Shown here: positions 1 to 9,800 of the stretch, one piece after another
Numbering within the stretch: the first letter of the stretch is position 1
Layout: every line of letters starts with the position of its first letter
From: Flammeovirga yaeyamensis
GTDB lineage: Bacteria; Bacteroidota; Bacteroidia; Cytophagales; Flammeovirgaceae
Length of the DNA stretch: 64,000 nt
Assembly: GCF_018736045.1 (NCBI RefSeq)
Contig: NZ_CP076132.1
Coordinates: 3,705,501-3,769,500 of the forward strand
Direction of reading: 5' to 3'
Translations under genes and position numbers: made by a program
The notes under the pieces: model-generated
The model's input: the letters and a program-made list of their open reading frames with translations, nothing else
Databases searched by the model: none
Told to the model about the DNA's origin: nothing

Positions 1-998
1 ATTATGAACCTTATGCCATCAAACGTGATCAAGAGATAGAAGACTTCTTATCTGGTCACAATATTCCATTCATCACACACAAAGATCAATGTGTATTTGA
101 GAAAAATGAGATTACCAAAGACAATGGAGATCCTTATGTAGTCTACACTCCTTTCTCTCGCAAATGGAAAGCAAAATTAGCTCAAGAACCAGAAGCAATA
201 GAGGTACGAAATTGCACATTATTTGATCATTATTATACCTGTGATCCTTTTTCGTTTCCCACTTTGGAAGACATGAATTTCTCCAATTCCTCCATCAAAA
301 TTCCATTAATTGATGTTGACCCTGAAATAATCAGAAAATATGATGAACAAAGAGATTACCCTGCCATAGCAGGCACTACTCATTTAGGCATTCATTTACG
401 TTTTGGGACAATCAGTGTAAGGGAATTGGTTAGACAATATCAATTCTTAAACGAGGTGTTTCTCAACCAAATAATATGGAGAGATTTCTACATGAGTATT
501 TTATTTCATTTCCCTCATGTGGTTGGAGAGAATTACAATAGAAAATACGATAAAGTACCATGGGAAAACAATGAGGCCTACTTTGAAGCATGGAAACAAG
601 GGAAAACAGGATACCCTATTGTAGATGCTGCAATGCACGAGTTAAACACCACCGGTTACATGCACAATAGAGCACGTATGATTGTGGCTAGTTTCCTTTG
701 TAAACATCTTTTGATTGATTGGCGATGGGGAGAAGCCTATTTCGCAGAAAAGCTTTTGGATTATGATTTAGCCGCCAACAATGGTAGTTGGCAATGGGCA
801 GCAGGTACAGGTACTGATGCTCAACCTTATTTCAGAGTATTTAATCCTGAAGCCCAAATGAAAAAGTTTGATAAGTCTTTAGCGTATGTAAAGAAATGGA
901 TTCCTGATTATGATCCTGATAATTATATAGCGCCAATTGTTGAGCATAAAGCGGCTAGATTGAAGGCAATTGAAACCTATAAATTGGCGTTAAGCTAA
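1..998 (+). CDS. Deoxyribodipyrimidine photolyase / cryptochrome family, 5'-truncated by window edge
   Basis: Blue-light flavoprotein that repairs cyclobutane pyrimidine dimers or acts as a cryptochrome. The frame is open from base 3 to the TAA at 998, so the N-terminal antenna-binding domain begins outside the window; the first ATG in the frame is not the true start. An early YEPYAIKRD-type segment fits the end of the antenna domain. The FAD-binding domain follows, with THLGIHLRFGTISVREL, an IIWRDFY segment, YMHNRARM and NNGSWQWAAGTG. The last two are hallmark FAD and substrate-pocket motifs. The C-terminus (AARLKAIETYK) is complete and a strong terminator follows. I cannot separate CPD photolyase, (6-4) photolyase and cryptochrome from this part alone; class I CPD photolyase is the likeliest. 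Confidence 0.93.
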   Translation, partial: YEPYAIKRDQEIEDFLSGHNIPFITHKDQCVFEKNEITKDNGDPYVVYTPFSRKWKAKLAQEPEAIEVRNCTLFDHYYTCDPFSFPTLEDMNFSNSSIKIPLIDVDPEIIRKYDEQRDYPAIAGTTHLGIHLRFGTISVRELVRQYQFLNEVFLNQIIWRDFYMSILFHFPHVVGENYNRKYDKVPWENNEAYFEAWKQGKTGYPIVDAAMHELNTTGYMHNRARMIVASFLCKHLLIDWRWGEAYFAEKLLDYDLAANNGSWQWAAGTGTDAQPYFRVFNPEAQMKKFDKSLAYVKKWIPDYDPDNYIAPIVEHKAARLKAIETYKLALS

Positions 999-1000
999 AA

Positions 1001-1036
1001 AATAAGGACTGATTTAGGTTTAAATCAGTCCTTATT
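1001..1036. terminator. Bidirectional terminator between photolyase and lipoprotein gene
   Basis: Perfect 16-bp inverted repeat (1001-1016 with 1021-1036) around a GGTT loop. It starts with AATAAGGACTG and sits between convergent genes ending at 998 and 1046, so it can serve both. Confidence 0.85.
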
Positions 1037-1045
1037 TATTATACT

Positions 1046-2755
1046 TTATCTTCTTAATTGTGATTCATCCTTGAAAACCAAAACTCTATTGGAGGATGGA
1101 TTTAATTCCACATAATTTCTCTCCATACTAGACCCTAATAAATTCCAAGAATTAGAAAAAGATTGATCAGATAATTGATGCTCGCTATGTACTCTTAACC
1201 CAAAAACGGCATTGTTTGAAGAGATGATATTTGCAATGGATGGATCTTTATACTCTTCTAAACCAAAATCAATAGTATTTAAATCTATACTTATAGGATG
1301 ATTACCTTTAGAACTTATTTCATTTTTGATTAAATACTCTCCTTCCTGATAAGATAATTTTTTTTGAAAACGATATACTATATCGTCGTCTGTCAATGAA
1401 CTTTCTAAAATGACTTTATTACCTGCTACTGAGTAATTGAAAAGATTCTCCGGTACAAAATCCAAATAATTTTCAAAAGGCAAAGTGGTTGATGCTCTTG
1501 ATATTGACTTATATTTACCATTCTCTGTTACATAAGAATCGATGAGGTACGTATTTTCATTTCCTGCATTCAGAGGGATATAACATTTTATTAACCTTCC
1601 GTCTTCAGTTGAACTTATGGTATTAAAATTAGTAAATACTTTTTTACCATTATAATTATACACGCCATATAAAGTAAAACTTATATAATGGTTAGATTCT
1701 ACAGAAAGTGCATCGCTGTTAAATATCTGACTAAAATAATCTGTGGAGAAATCTTCCTCTTTTAATACAAGTGGTGTACCCGTCTCAATTAAATCTAACA
1801 TCACATAAATGTAACCGCCTGTACTTTTTTCAATTCTAAAGAATTCTGGAAATATAAAATCATAATTCCAATAATCAGGGTCGTTCACTTTAAATGTCTT
1901 AGTGATAAGGTTGTTTTCCTCGACAGTTGTCACCGCTTCGAGGTTTACACTGATATCGTGATCATCAAATTGTTTTGGATAAGTGATACTTACTTCTTTT
2001 GTTACTTTTTCACCCATATTAATATATTCTATTGAAGCTTCATTTGAATATATCTTTTTCAAACTAATATTTTTATTCTTCTCACTTTCGGTACTTGGAG
2101 TCAAAGAATTCAATTGATAAGTCTCTAATTCTACCAAATAAAACTCTTGACTTGTATTGTCTTCAGGTATTTCTAAATCAATAGCATCTCCTTCAAGGTC
2201 CTTGAAGTTATAGATATCAGTTATTCTAACTCCCTCTTTATTCGCAAAAAATACTGAAATATCTAAGTCAATTAAATCTGAAAAAGTAATTTTGAGTGGT
2301 GACTGACTACGAAATTCAAGATACCCTTGATCAATCACGATTGAAGGAAAATAATTATCCACCTCCATCGAAAAATTAAAGGTCTTCTTACTTGTTTCTG
2401 ATCCATTTACAGATAAAAATTCGGCCATTACTTCGAAATCATGGATACCATCTTTCATTTGTTTAGAATCTACTTCAAAAACATAATCTCCGTTCTCAGA
2501 GATGACGGCTTCTGATAGAACATTTCCATTATTAGATAATTCTATTTTACCTACCGAGATAATACTTTGGTCATATTCAGATAAACTTATCGATAAGTTT
2601 GTGGTTTGTCTTAGAAATTGAGAAGAGTCTGTTAAAGTTAAAACAGGAAGGATGTCGTCTGACAAGTTAGGGTTTTCGACATCATTTTTAGAGCAACAAA
2701 AAAATAGTTGCATAATAAACACCACTAAAAGTGGTTTAAGAGGTAATAGTCTCAT
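1046..2755 (-). CDS. Lipoprotein, paralogue of the 19095-20756 gene, function unknown
   Basis: 569-residue exported protein. Residues 1-19 are a hydrophobic signal ending in LFFCCSKND, so Cys20 or Cys21 is the probable lipidation site. The rest is beta-rich with no enzyme motif I recognise. Its N-terminal 130 residues align by eye with the + strand gene at 19095: LSDDILPVLTL against LSEDDLPSLSI, VDSKQMKDGIHDFEV against FDSKQLNEGENNVTI, and EVDNYFPSIVIDQGY against EVDNYLPLMFIEEGF. After that only general features remain similar. I infer a lineage-specific surface or periplasmic lipoprotein family, perhaps with an Ig-like N-terminal domain. It is monocistronic, ending at the terminator shared with the photolyase. 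Confidence 0.8.
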   Translation of the reverse strand: MRLLPLKPLLVVFIMQLFFCCSKNDVENPNLSDDILPVLTLTDSSQFLRQTTNLSISLSEYDQSIISVGKIELSNNGNVLSEAVISENGDYVFEVDSKQMKDGIHDFEVMAEFLSVNGSETSKKTFNFSMEVDNYFPSIVIDQGYLEFRSQSPLKITFSDLIDLDISVFFANKEGVRITDIYNFKDLEGDAIDLEIPEDNTSQEFYLVELETYQLNSLTPSTESEKNKNISLKKIYSNEASIEYINMGEKVTKEVSITYPKQFDDHDISVNLEAVTTVEENNLITKTFKVNDPDYWNYDFIFPEFFRIEKSTGGYIYVMLDLIETGTPLVLKEEDFSTDYFSQIFNSDALSVESNHYISFTLYGVYNYNGKKVFTNFNTISSTEDGRLIKCYIPLNAGNENTYLIDSYVTENGKYKSISRASTTLPFENYLDFVPENLFNYSVAGNKVILESSLTDDDIVYRFQKKLSYQEGEYLIKNEISSKGNHPISIDLNTIDFGLEEYKDPSIANIISSNNAVFGLRVHSEHQLSDQSFSNSWNLLGSSMERNYVELNPSSNRVLVFKDESQLRR

Positions 2756-2837
2756 TAATAGTCTGTTTTGTTAATTGTTTACTTTATTAAATAGTATTAC
2801 AAAAGTATTTAAAAACACGAGTAATCCAATAATAATT

Positions 2838-2877
2838 AAAAAAGCCATTCAAAACTTTTCGTTTCAAATGGCTTTTT
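2838..2877. terminator. Rho-independent terminator after the SUI1 gene
   Basis: Inverted repeat AAAAAAGCCATT...AATGGCTTTTTT just beyond the stop of the minus-strand SUI1 gene. On the minus strand the right arm runs into a T tract, ending the hutG-like/ung/ftsX/SUI1 run. The plus strand also has a T tract, but no gene needs it there. Confidence 0.75.
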
Positions 2878-2878
2878 T

Positions 2879-3235
2879 CTACCCCCCTGCCTTCTTGGCT
2901 TTATACCCAGAGGCTTTCAGGAGTTCTAAGACTTTATCTCTAAAGTCACCTTGTATAATAATCTCTCCATCTTTGGCAGATCCACCTACACCACATTTGG
3001 ATTTTAGTGTTTTGGCCAATGATTTCAAATCGTCTTCTGTACCCACAAAACCAGTAATTAGAGTAGCAGTTTTTCCTTTTCGGTTTTTACGGTCCAACAT
3101 CACCTTTAAGTTTTGTTGTTGAGGTGGCAATGTTTCTTCTTCTTGCTCCTCGTCATAATCATAATCGTAATCAGGATCAGTACTGAATACTACACCTAAA
3201 CGATCTTTCCAATCTCCAGAATCTTGTTTTGCCAT
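2879..3235 (-). CDS. SUI1/eIF1-like translation factor (YciH family)
   Basis: 118-residue basic protein of the bacterial eIF1/SUI1 (YciH) family, proposed to influence start-codon or initiator-tRNA fidelity at the ribosome. After an acidic, Tyr/Asp/Glu-rich linker (about residues 20-35), the SUI1 fold is visible: [19 protein letters not shown], then [20 protein letters not shown], where GVGGSAK is the most conserved stretch, then a [20 protein letters not shown] tail. It is last in a minus-strand run, 16 bp after ftsX, and is followed by a terminator. The placement implies co-transcription with ftsX rather than a known shared function. Confidence 0.92.
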   Translation of the reverse strand: MAKQDSGDWKDRLGVVFSTDPDYDYDYDEEQEEETLPPQQQNLKVMLDRKNRKGKTATLITGFVGTEDDLKSLAKTLKSKCGVGGSAKDGEIIIQGDFRDKVLELLKASGYKAKKAGG

Positions 3236-3251
3236 AATTATATTTTTTGAG

Positions 3252-4118
3252 CTAGTACAAATCGTCTAACTTCATTTTTAGATACTTACTTATAGAGAAA
3301 TATACGCTACTTACCACTACAAAGGTTCCTAAAATGATAGAAAACAATGCAATTAAGCCTACATCTACTGTATTTAGTAATTTTGATACCTGAGGAACCG
3401 AACTAATGGTTGAAGTGCTAATAAAAAGCAATAACACCGACGCAATCAATCCGCCAATAGCTCCTTGTATAGCTCCCCTCACTAAGAAAGGCTTTTTGAT
3501 GAACATTTGAGTTGCACCTACCAACTGCATCGATCGAATTAAAAATCGCTGAGAGAAAAGTGCCAAACGGATAGAATTGTTAATTAGCATGATGGCAATA
3601 ACAAAGAAGATCACTGATAATCCAATGATTATCCCCCCAATTATTTCCATATTGTTTCTAACACTTCTAATCAAATTGTTTGTGTAGATTACTTCGTAAA
3701 CTCCTCCAAGGTTTTCCAAACTCTTTTTCGATTGAAGTAATTCTTCATCACTATCCAAACCTATGTTCACTCTTACAGCGAAGGCATCACGCAGTGGATT
3801 ATCTCCAATAAACTTTACAAAGTCTTCGCCTGTACTTTCCTTCATTAACTCGGCGGCCTCTTCTTTACTTATGTAGATAGGTTCTTCACCTACTGCTACA
3901 AATTCAAATGATTTGATTTGTGCAAGAAGAGTATCTTTCTGAACATCAGATAGATTTTTCTCTAAGATCACCTGCATTTCCAGGCCAGATGACAAACGAT
4001 TTGCCAGTCTAGTTGTACCCAATGCAAACAATGCAAAAAGGGCAATCATAAAGAGTGCTGCAGAGATACTAAATAAAACGTTTGCGTAAGGATAGCTTCC
4101 AACAATTTTCTTCTTCAT
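3252..4118 (-). CDS. ftsX: Cell division protein FtsX
   Basis: ABC-transporter-like integral membrane protein. With the ATPase FtsE it links the divisome to periplasmic murein hydrolase activation. The 288 residues show one N-terminal membrane segment (about 17-38), a periplasmic region of about 120 residues, then three more segments (about 160-182, 215-236, 255-277), the FtsX order. [25 protein letters not shown] matches the conserved cytoplasmic loop before the third segment, where LVGAT is highly conserved. No ftsE gene lies next to it; separated ftsE and ftsX are common in Bacteroidota. It lies 19 bp after ung and 16 bp before the SUI1 gene, so it is probably in that operon. Confidence 0.93.
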   Translation of the reverse strand: MKKKIVGSYPYANVLFSISAALFMIALFALFALGTTRLANRLSSGLEMQVILEKNLSDVQKDTLLAQIKSFEFVAVGEEPIYISKEEAAELMKESTGEDFVKFIGDNPLRDAFAVRVNIGLDSDEELLQSKKSLENLGGVYEVIYTNNLIRSVRNNMEIIGGIIIGLSVIFFVIAIMLINNSIRLALFSQRFLIRSMQLVGATQMFIKKPFLVRGAIQGAIGGLIASVLLLFISTSTISSVPQVSKLLNTVDVGLIALFSIILGTFVVVSSVYFSISKYLKMKLDDLY

Positions 4119-4137
4119 ATATCAAAAAAATAGGATC

Positions 4138-4800
4138 TTACCATTGTATCTCAGTCTTACCATTTTGCTTCAAATAGGCATTGGTATTACTGAACTGATG
4201 ATTCCCAAAGAAGCCTCTTGATGCCGATAAAGGAGATGGATGTACCGATTTAAACACCTTGTGTCTCGTTTCATCGATCACTTCTCCTTTTTTCTGAGCA
4301 TAACTTCCCCACAATAAGAATACAACCCCTTCACACTCATCAGAGACTTTTTTAATAACCGCACTGGTAAACTCTTCCCATCCTTTCTTCTGATGTGAAC
4401 CTGCTTTATGTGCCTCAACTGTTAGTGTGGCATTCAGTAATAATACGCCTTGATCAGCCCATCTTTCCAAGTTACCCGATGTTGGAGGTTCAATCCCCAA
4501 GTCGTTGTTGATTTCCTTGAAAATATTTCTCAGAGAAGGAGGAATTTTCACCCCATCGTTTACTGAAAAACATAAGCCGTGTGCTTGGTTTACATCATGG
4601 TAAGGATCCTGTCCGATGATTACCACTTTAATGTCATCAAATTTACAACGATCAAAAGCGTTAAAAATTTGACTTGCGGGAGGAAATATTTCTTTTGAAG
4701 CATATTCTGCTTTCACAAAAGTAACCAACTCCTCAAAATACGGTTTATCGAACTCTTCCTGAAGTTTGTCTTTCCAGCTCGATGATATTTTAACGTCCAT
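4138..4800 (-). CDS. ung: Uracil-DNA glycosylase family 1
   Basis: Removes uracil from DNA as the first step of base excision repair. The 220-residue length is normal for family 1. Visible motifs: water-activating GQDPYH (Asp65, His68), uracil-binding pocket GLCFSV, LLLNATLTV, and the minor-groove intercalation loop HPSPLSASRGFFG (His187). All key residues are intact. The 11-bp gap to the upstream arginase-family gene and 19 bp to ftsX support one transcript. No lesion-response signal is visible. Confidence 0.97.
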   Translation of the reverse strand: MDVKISSSWKDKLQEEFDKPYFEELVTFVKAEYASKEIFPPASQIFNAFDRCKFDDIKVVIIGQDPYHDVNQAHGLCFSVNDGVKIPPSLRNIFKEINNDLGIEPPTSGNLERWADQGVLLLNATLTVEAHKAGSHQKKGWEEFTSAVIKKVSDECEGVVFLLWGSYAQKKGEVIDETRHKVFKSVHPSPLSASRGFFGNHQFSNTNAYLKQNGKTEIQW

Positions 4801-4811
4801 AGAGTAGACTA

Positions 4812-5801
4812 TTAGTCTTTTACAATTTCAAATGATAAAGCTGCTGCTAATTTAGCAGTTCTACGATCAATATCATAAGTTGGATTTAATTCGGCAATAT
4901 CTGAACTGATTACCTTACCACTTTTATGAATTTTCTTAAATAATTTCATAAAGGTTGGGTTTGGTGAAATACCATTAAAAGCTGAGGCACTTACACCTGG
5001 AGCGTAATGGGCAGCAAAAACATCCAAACATGTTGTCTGATATATAAAATCGACTTTATCCATAAAACCCACCAACTTATGGGTTGTTCCTACTTTATCT
5101 GCTTCGGTTAATCGACGACCAGAAATGTATCTTGCTCCTAGTTCATCTGCTATATTATACAAACGCTTTGTGTTGCTGTTTTTCTGAATCCCGATCACTA
5201 AATAATTAAAATCCTCACCTCTTTCTTTCTGATCTTGGGCAATCTGATAGAAAGGTGTTCCTGAACTTGGTAGTGGATTAGGTTCTCTCAAATCGAAATG
5301 AGCATCGATATTCACGATTCCCAAAGTTTTCCCTGGGTGTTTTTGATCCATAAAATCACGAATACCTAAGTAGTGTGCATAAGCAATTTCATGTCCACCA
5401 CCCCAAACAAATGGCTGATAACCCGATAGCAATGCTTTAGTAATTAATTGACCAAGATTAATTTGAGCTTGCTCTAGATCTTCGTTTAAACATTGAATGT
5501 TTCCTAAATCGACTACCTTCAATTCTTCTGAAAAGTGAACAGGCAAGTTGGCACATGCTTTTCTTAGCTCATAAGGGCCATCAATAGCGCCTAATCTACC
5601 TTTATTTCTTTTCACTCCTTCTTGACACATGAAACCAATTAAGGCAATGCCTTTTTGATTTTCTGCAAGTGGAGGAATTTCTGAAGTGGATAAATCAATA
5701 ACATCTACTCTTTGATGCCATCTTTGTAGGTCATAGTCTTCACCATCGTTACGTCCTGACCAAATGTTTTCATTGGTTGCTAAATATGCTTTATCTATCA
5801 T
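4812..5801 (-). CDS. Arginase-superfamily hydrolase, probable formimidoylglutamase
   Basis: Ureohydrolase-fold Mn enzyme of 329 residues. Metal-binding blocks: GGGHE (His137), NIDAHFDLR (Asp166, His168, Asp170) and TTCLDVFAAHYAPGVS (Asp259). The APGVSA ending of the third block is more like HutG (formimidoylglutamate to formamide plus glutamate, histidine degradation) than arginase or agmatinase. At 257, where the usual third block D-x-D has its first Asp, this protein has Cys, checked at the codon (TGT). No hutH, hutU or hutI lies nearby, so the substrate is uncertain. It is first in the ung/ftsX run, with about 254 bp of non-coding DNA upstream that should carry the promoter. Confidence 0.85.
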   Translation of the reverse strand: MIDKAYLATNENIWSGRNDGEDYDLQRWHQRVDVIDLSTSEIPPLAENQKGIALIGFMCQEGVKRNKGRLGAIDGPYELRKACANLPVHFSEELKVVDLGNIQCLNEDLEQAQINLGQLITKALLSGYQPFVWGGGHEIAYAHYLGIRDFMDQKHPGKTLGIVNIDAHFDLREPNPLPSSGTPFYQIAQDQKERGEDFNYLVIGIQKNSNTKRLYNIADELGARYISGRRLTEADKVGTTHKLVGFMDKVDFIYQTTCLDVFAAHYAPGVSASAFNGISPNPTFMKLFKKIHKSGKVISSDIAELNPTYDIDRRTAKLAAALSFEIVKD

Positions 5802-6055
5802 TATAATTGTACTATTCTAATATGGATTTAGGAAAAAAAATTAGTATGTGTTTTATCAAATACAAATAAACAAAAAGCTTGATTATGAGCGAAAAATTTT
5901 GTATAATATAATTCGATTCTTTCAAATATATCACATAAACACATTAATATTTTATTCAAAATGTTCTTACCCTTGACATATTCAACTAGCTGTTTGTCTA
6001 AATATATAAGAACGCAACCTAATAACTTAATCTCATTTAAAAATATAATTTTCCC

Positions 6056-6760
6056 ATGAAAAAGATTCCTTTATCACCTACTTCTACCATCCATCAATCA
6101 CAACTTGAACATCCATCTACTGCCAACGAATTAGAAATCCCTAGAGATACACCCGAAGAAGAACGTATAAATAGTTTAACCCACGGAGTTGCTGCCTTAC
6201 TTGCTGTCGTTGGTCTTTGGGTATTACTTTCTAGAATAGATATTCATGATCCTAAAATGATGATCAGCGCCATGCTTTATGGTGGTAGCATGATTATCTT
6301 GTTCACTTGCTCTACACTATTACACTTACATACTGACGACGCCTTTACAAAGACTTTTGTTATTTTAGATCATAGTGCAATTTATTGGTTAATTGCCGGA
6401 ACATATACTCCAATGGCCTTAATCAAGATTCCTCATCTTGGTGGACATTGGTTATTTATTATGGTTTGGATCATCGCTTTCCTTGGTACAGTCTTTAAAG
6501 TAATTTTTGCTGATCGTTTTCAATGGCTGTCCGTAACACTATACATTTGTACCGGTTGGGTTGGAATATTCCTCTTACCGGAGATGTTTACTGAAGTGGG
6601 TGATGGCATGAATTATGTCATCGCAGGTGGATTATGTTATACATTTGGAGTACCTTTCTACCTATGGAGAAAGCTTAGGTATAACCATGCGATTTGGCAC
6701 TTATTTGTAGTTGCGGGAGCTGCATGTGTCTACTATGGTTTTTATCACTATGTGTTTTAA
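6056..6760 (+). CDS. Hemolysin III / PAQR-family membrane protein
   Basis: 234 residues with about seven membrane segments and a hydrophilic N-terminal 35 residues. Family signatures: EERINSLTHGVAALLAVVGL near the first segment (conserved His of the motif E-x-x-N-x-x-x-H), then ILDHSAIYWLIAGTYTPMAL (Asp and His conserved) and a C-terminal NHAIWHLFVVAGA with the third conserved His pair. These polar residues match the metal-dependent hydrolase-like centre of the PAQR/CREST superfamily. Bacterial members are called hemolysin III or YqfA, but their physiological role (lipid or membrane energetics) is poorly known. It stands alone and ends at a strong terminator facing sbcC. Confidence 0.9.
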   Translation: MKKIPLSPTSTIHQSQLEHPSTANELEIPRDTPEEERINSLTHGVAALLAVVGLWVLLSRIDIHDPKMMISAMLYGGSMIILFTCSTLLHLHTDDAFTKTFVILDHSAIYWLIAGTYTPMALIKIPHLGGHWLFIMVWIIAFLGTVFKVIFADRFQWLSVTLYICTGWVGIFLLPEMFTEVGDGMNYVIAGGLCYTFGVPFYLWRKLRYNHAIWHLFVVAGAACVYYGFYHYVF

Positions 6761-6780
6761 AAGAATAAATGAGATAAGTA

Positions 6781-6827
6781 AAAAAAACAGGGTTGTTTCA
6801 ATTTTTTGAAACAACCCTGTTTTTTTT
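6781..6827. terminator. Bidirectional terminator between hemolysin-III gene and sbcC
   Basis: About 21-bp perfect stem (6781-6801 with 6806-6827) with a TTTT loop. The core is ACAGGGTTGTTTC, flanked by an A tract on one side and a T tract on the other. The right arm overlaps the last bases of sbcC, so it ends transcription from both sides. Confidence 0.92.
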
Positions 6828-9800
6828 ATCCTTCTATATTTAAAACACTATGCCCAGATATCGTTCCTTCTGAAAGAACGATTTTGGTAGGTATCCTTTC
6901 TTTAATTTGTGGTAAGTGTGATATCAAAGAGATCGTCTTACCACCAGTATCTCTTAGATGTTCCAATGCAGATATTGCTTGATCCAACGTTTGTTCATCG
7001 AGGGTACCAAATCCTTCATCAATAAATAAACTTTCCACTTTTACATTCTTACTAGCCATATCGGCTAAACCCAGAGAAAGTGATAAACTTAACAAGAAGG
7101 ATTCCCCTCCACTAGTGGAATTTACCACCCTTTCCTTATCTCCCGCATAACGATCAATAATGAAAAGCTGTTTATTATCTCCCGTTTTTGGTTCTGCAAA
7201 CAGGTAGCGATCAGTAAACTTCACCAAATGATGATTGGCTTTCATCAATAAAGTTTTCAAAACAATACTCTGCGCAAACTTATTGAACTTATCTCCTTTT
7301 GCTGACCCAATAAGATCTTCCATTATTCGCCATAAGTTATACTCCGGCGTTAGTTTATCTCTTTGCTCAAGTTTATCTTTTACCTCTTTTTTCTTCTCTT
7401 CATTATTTTTTATCTCCCCACCAATCTCTTCCAAGGTCAGTCGTAATTCCTCCATTTTCAGAAGCTGCTGCTTTACTTTTTCCTCTATCTCATCCAATGT
7501 TTCATTCGGTAATGTGTCTTTAAGTAACGCCTGCTGTCTTTCCTGATTATAAGTCTTAATAGATGTTTTTAAAGTGATTTCTAAATCATCTACTTCCTTC
7601 AATAGCTTTTTATTTTCCTGATGATTTGATTCTTCTTTTAAAACTTCATCAAACTGCCCCACTAGAATTCCCTTTTCTTCAAGTGCTTTATCAAAAGATG
7701 CTTCTTGCTCCAACAAACTATCTGATAATTCCGCTAATTCAGTTTTCAAATCAGCTAATTGATTGGTCAGACTTTCTTCATTACTCTTTAGAGAAGCTAA
7801 TATTACATTGATTTCATTTAGTTGCTCATCAATTTTCTTCCCTTTTTCCTGCATTAATTTTCTTTCTTCAGGAACCATTTGATCTTTGAAGAGTTCAAAA
7901 CGTTTATCTTTTAGTTTTGATAAAAATGATTTTGTCTGATTCGTCTCCTCTTCTTTAGATGTATATAGAGTTTCCAGCTTTCCCAACTCTGACTGAAGTG
8001 CAGTTAATTGCTTTTGATATTCTTCCAACCACTTCGGTGCATTCTCTACAATTTGTTGCTTCTTCTGATATTCATCCAACCAACGTTTCAGATCCACCAG
8101 CAAACTTTCTTCTTGATAATACCCCTCATATTTCGATAAAATGCCATCCGATTGAAGATTACTTTTTCTAACATCATCTGCTTTATTCAATAACTCAAGC
8201 ACCTCATTTAAACCTTCTTTTTTATTTTGAATGTCCTGAAGTAATGATTGTTCGTTCTTAAAAGTCTTGAAAGTATCTGATGTATAGGAAATATTCTTAA
8301 GTTCTAACTCACTTTGACTTTGAGCAATCAAAGTATTAATTGCCTCCAATTGAGATGTTAGGCTAACAATCTGTTTTTTCTTTTCTTCAATTTTAGTCTT
8401 GAATTTCACTTCATTTTGAAGGTATGTATTGAGCTCGTTCTCCTGTTGACTTTTCTTTTCCGTTACTTCTTTGAGTTGTTTTTGGACCGTTTGCAACTCA
8501 TCTTCCGATTTTACTTCTTTTGTATAAGGATGATCCAAAGAACCGCAAACTAGACAAGGTTCATTCTCCACTAACTGATTTCTCAATACCTTTATATCCT
8601 CAGCAGCTTCCCACTTTAACCTTTTCTCTTTAGTAGAGAGCTCATCTAAAAACAACCCAATCCCCTCCAACTGTTTTTTACTTCCTTCAACCAGCTTAGT
8701 ATTCCCCTCAATTTCTTGCTGAAGATCAACTACTTCTTGCTCCAAATCCTTCTTTTGTTCTTCTACCTTATTCGATTGCTGAGAATTAATATCCATCAAC
8801 TGCAACTGCTCCATCAGACTATTTACCTCTTCAGTATTTAAATCAGGAAGCTGACGTTTTGCTAAAGCCTCATTGATATAGTTTTCAGTAGATAATTTCC
8901 ATTGATTCAGTAGTGCTAATTGATCAGGAAATGATTTCCCATTCAAATGCTTTTTGATTCCCTCTTTAGATTGATCAATTTTAATATCAAATGCTTTTTG
9001 ATCCTCCTCCACTTCTTTCATCAAATTGGTTAAAAGTGGGTAATCAAAAGCTATCTTTTCTATTTTTTGATGTTCAGTTAGCCATTCTTTTCCTAATTGG
9101 AGTTCCTGTTCTTGTTTATAAATTGAATCCGATTTTTGACTTATATCCGCTAGTAATTTCTTTTTATTTTCCTTTCTCTCCTCAAGATCTGATTCTTGAT
9201 TTTTTAATTTTATTCCAGCATCATTAATTGCTTTATCCACCCCCTCTACTTCATTCCATAATTTCTCAGATGCTGATAATTCTTGGAGATACTTCTCTTT
9301 TTTACTTTGTATCTCAGATCCTTTAAGCTGATTTTTATCTATCTCCAGCTTATTATTTTTTGATTGATTATTTAACTCCTCCTGTTTTACTTGTCCTTTT
9401 GCTATTCGATCTTTTAGTGACTGACATTCTTTATATAAAGAAATTACAGGAAGCACTTGTTCATATTGTTCCACCTTTAATCGTAAAGGCTTCAACTTAT
9501 CCTTCTTCTCGATTACTTGATCTAACTCCTCATTTTGTTTTTCTAATTTGAGATCAAAATCAAGAACAGTGCGTTTAACATCTATCGATTTCTGTCCAAC
9601 CGTTTTGTCTTTATCGAGTTTAATCAATAAAGCATTGTGTTCATCATAAGATCTTTGGAGTTCTTCAATCTCTTCCTCTCCCTTAATTTCTATCGCATCA
9701 ATTACTTGTGAAAGAATATCATATTGCTTCTTTAATTGTGAAGCTCTTTCAAAGACCGCAATACTGATTTGTCTATAATCAAGCTTCTTCGTAATCTTCT

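Noticed and set aside
2775-3122. 115-codon plus-strand frame over the SUI1 gene
   Set aside because: The minus-strand frame has a recognisable SUI1 fold; the plus frame is its shadow.
7235-9551. Several plus-strand frames inside sbcC
   Set aside because: They are antisense to the coiled-coil coding region of sbcC, have low complexity and no family signature.
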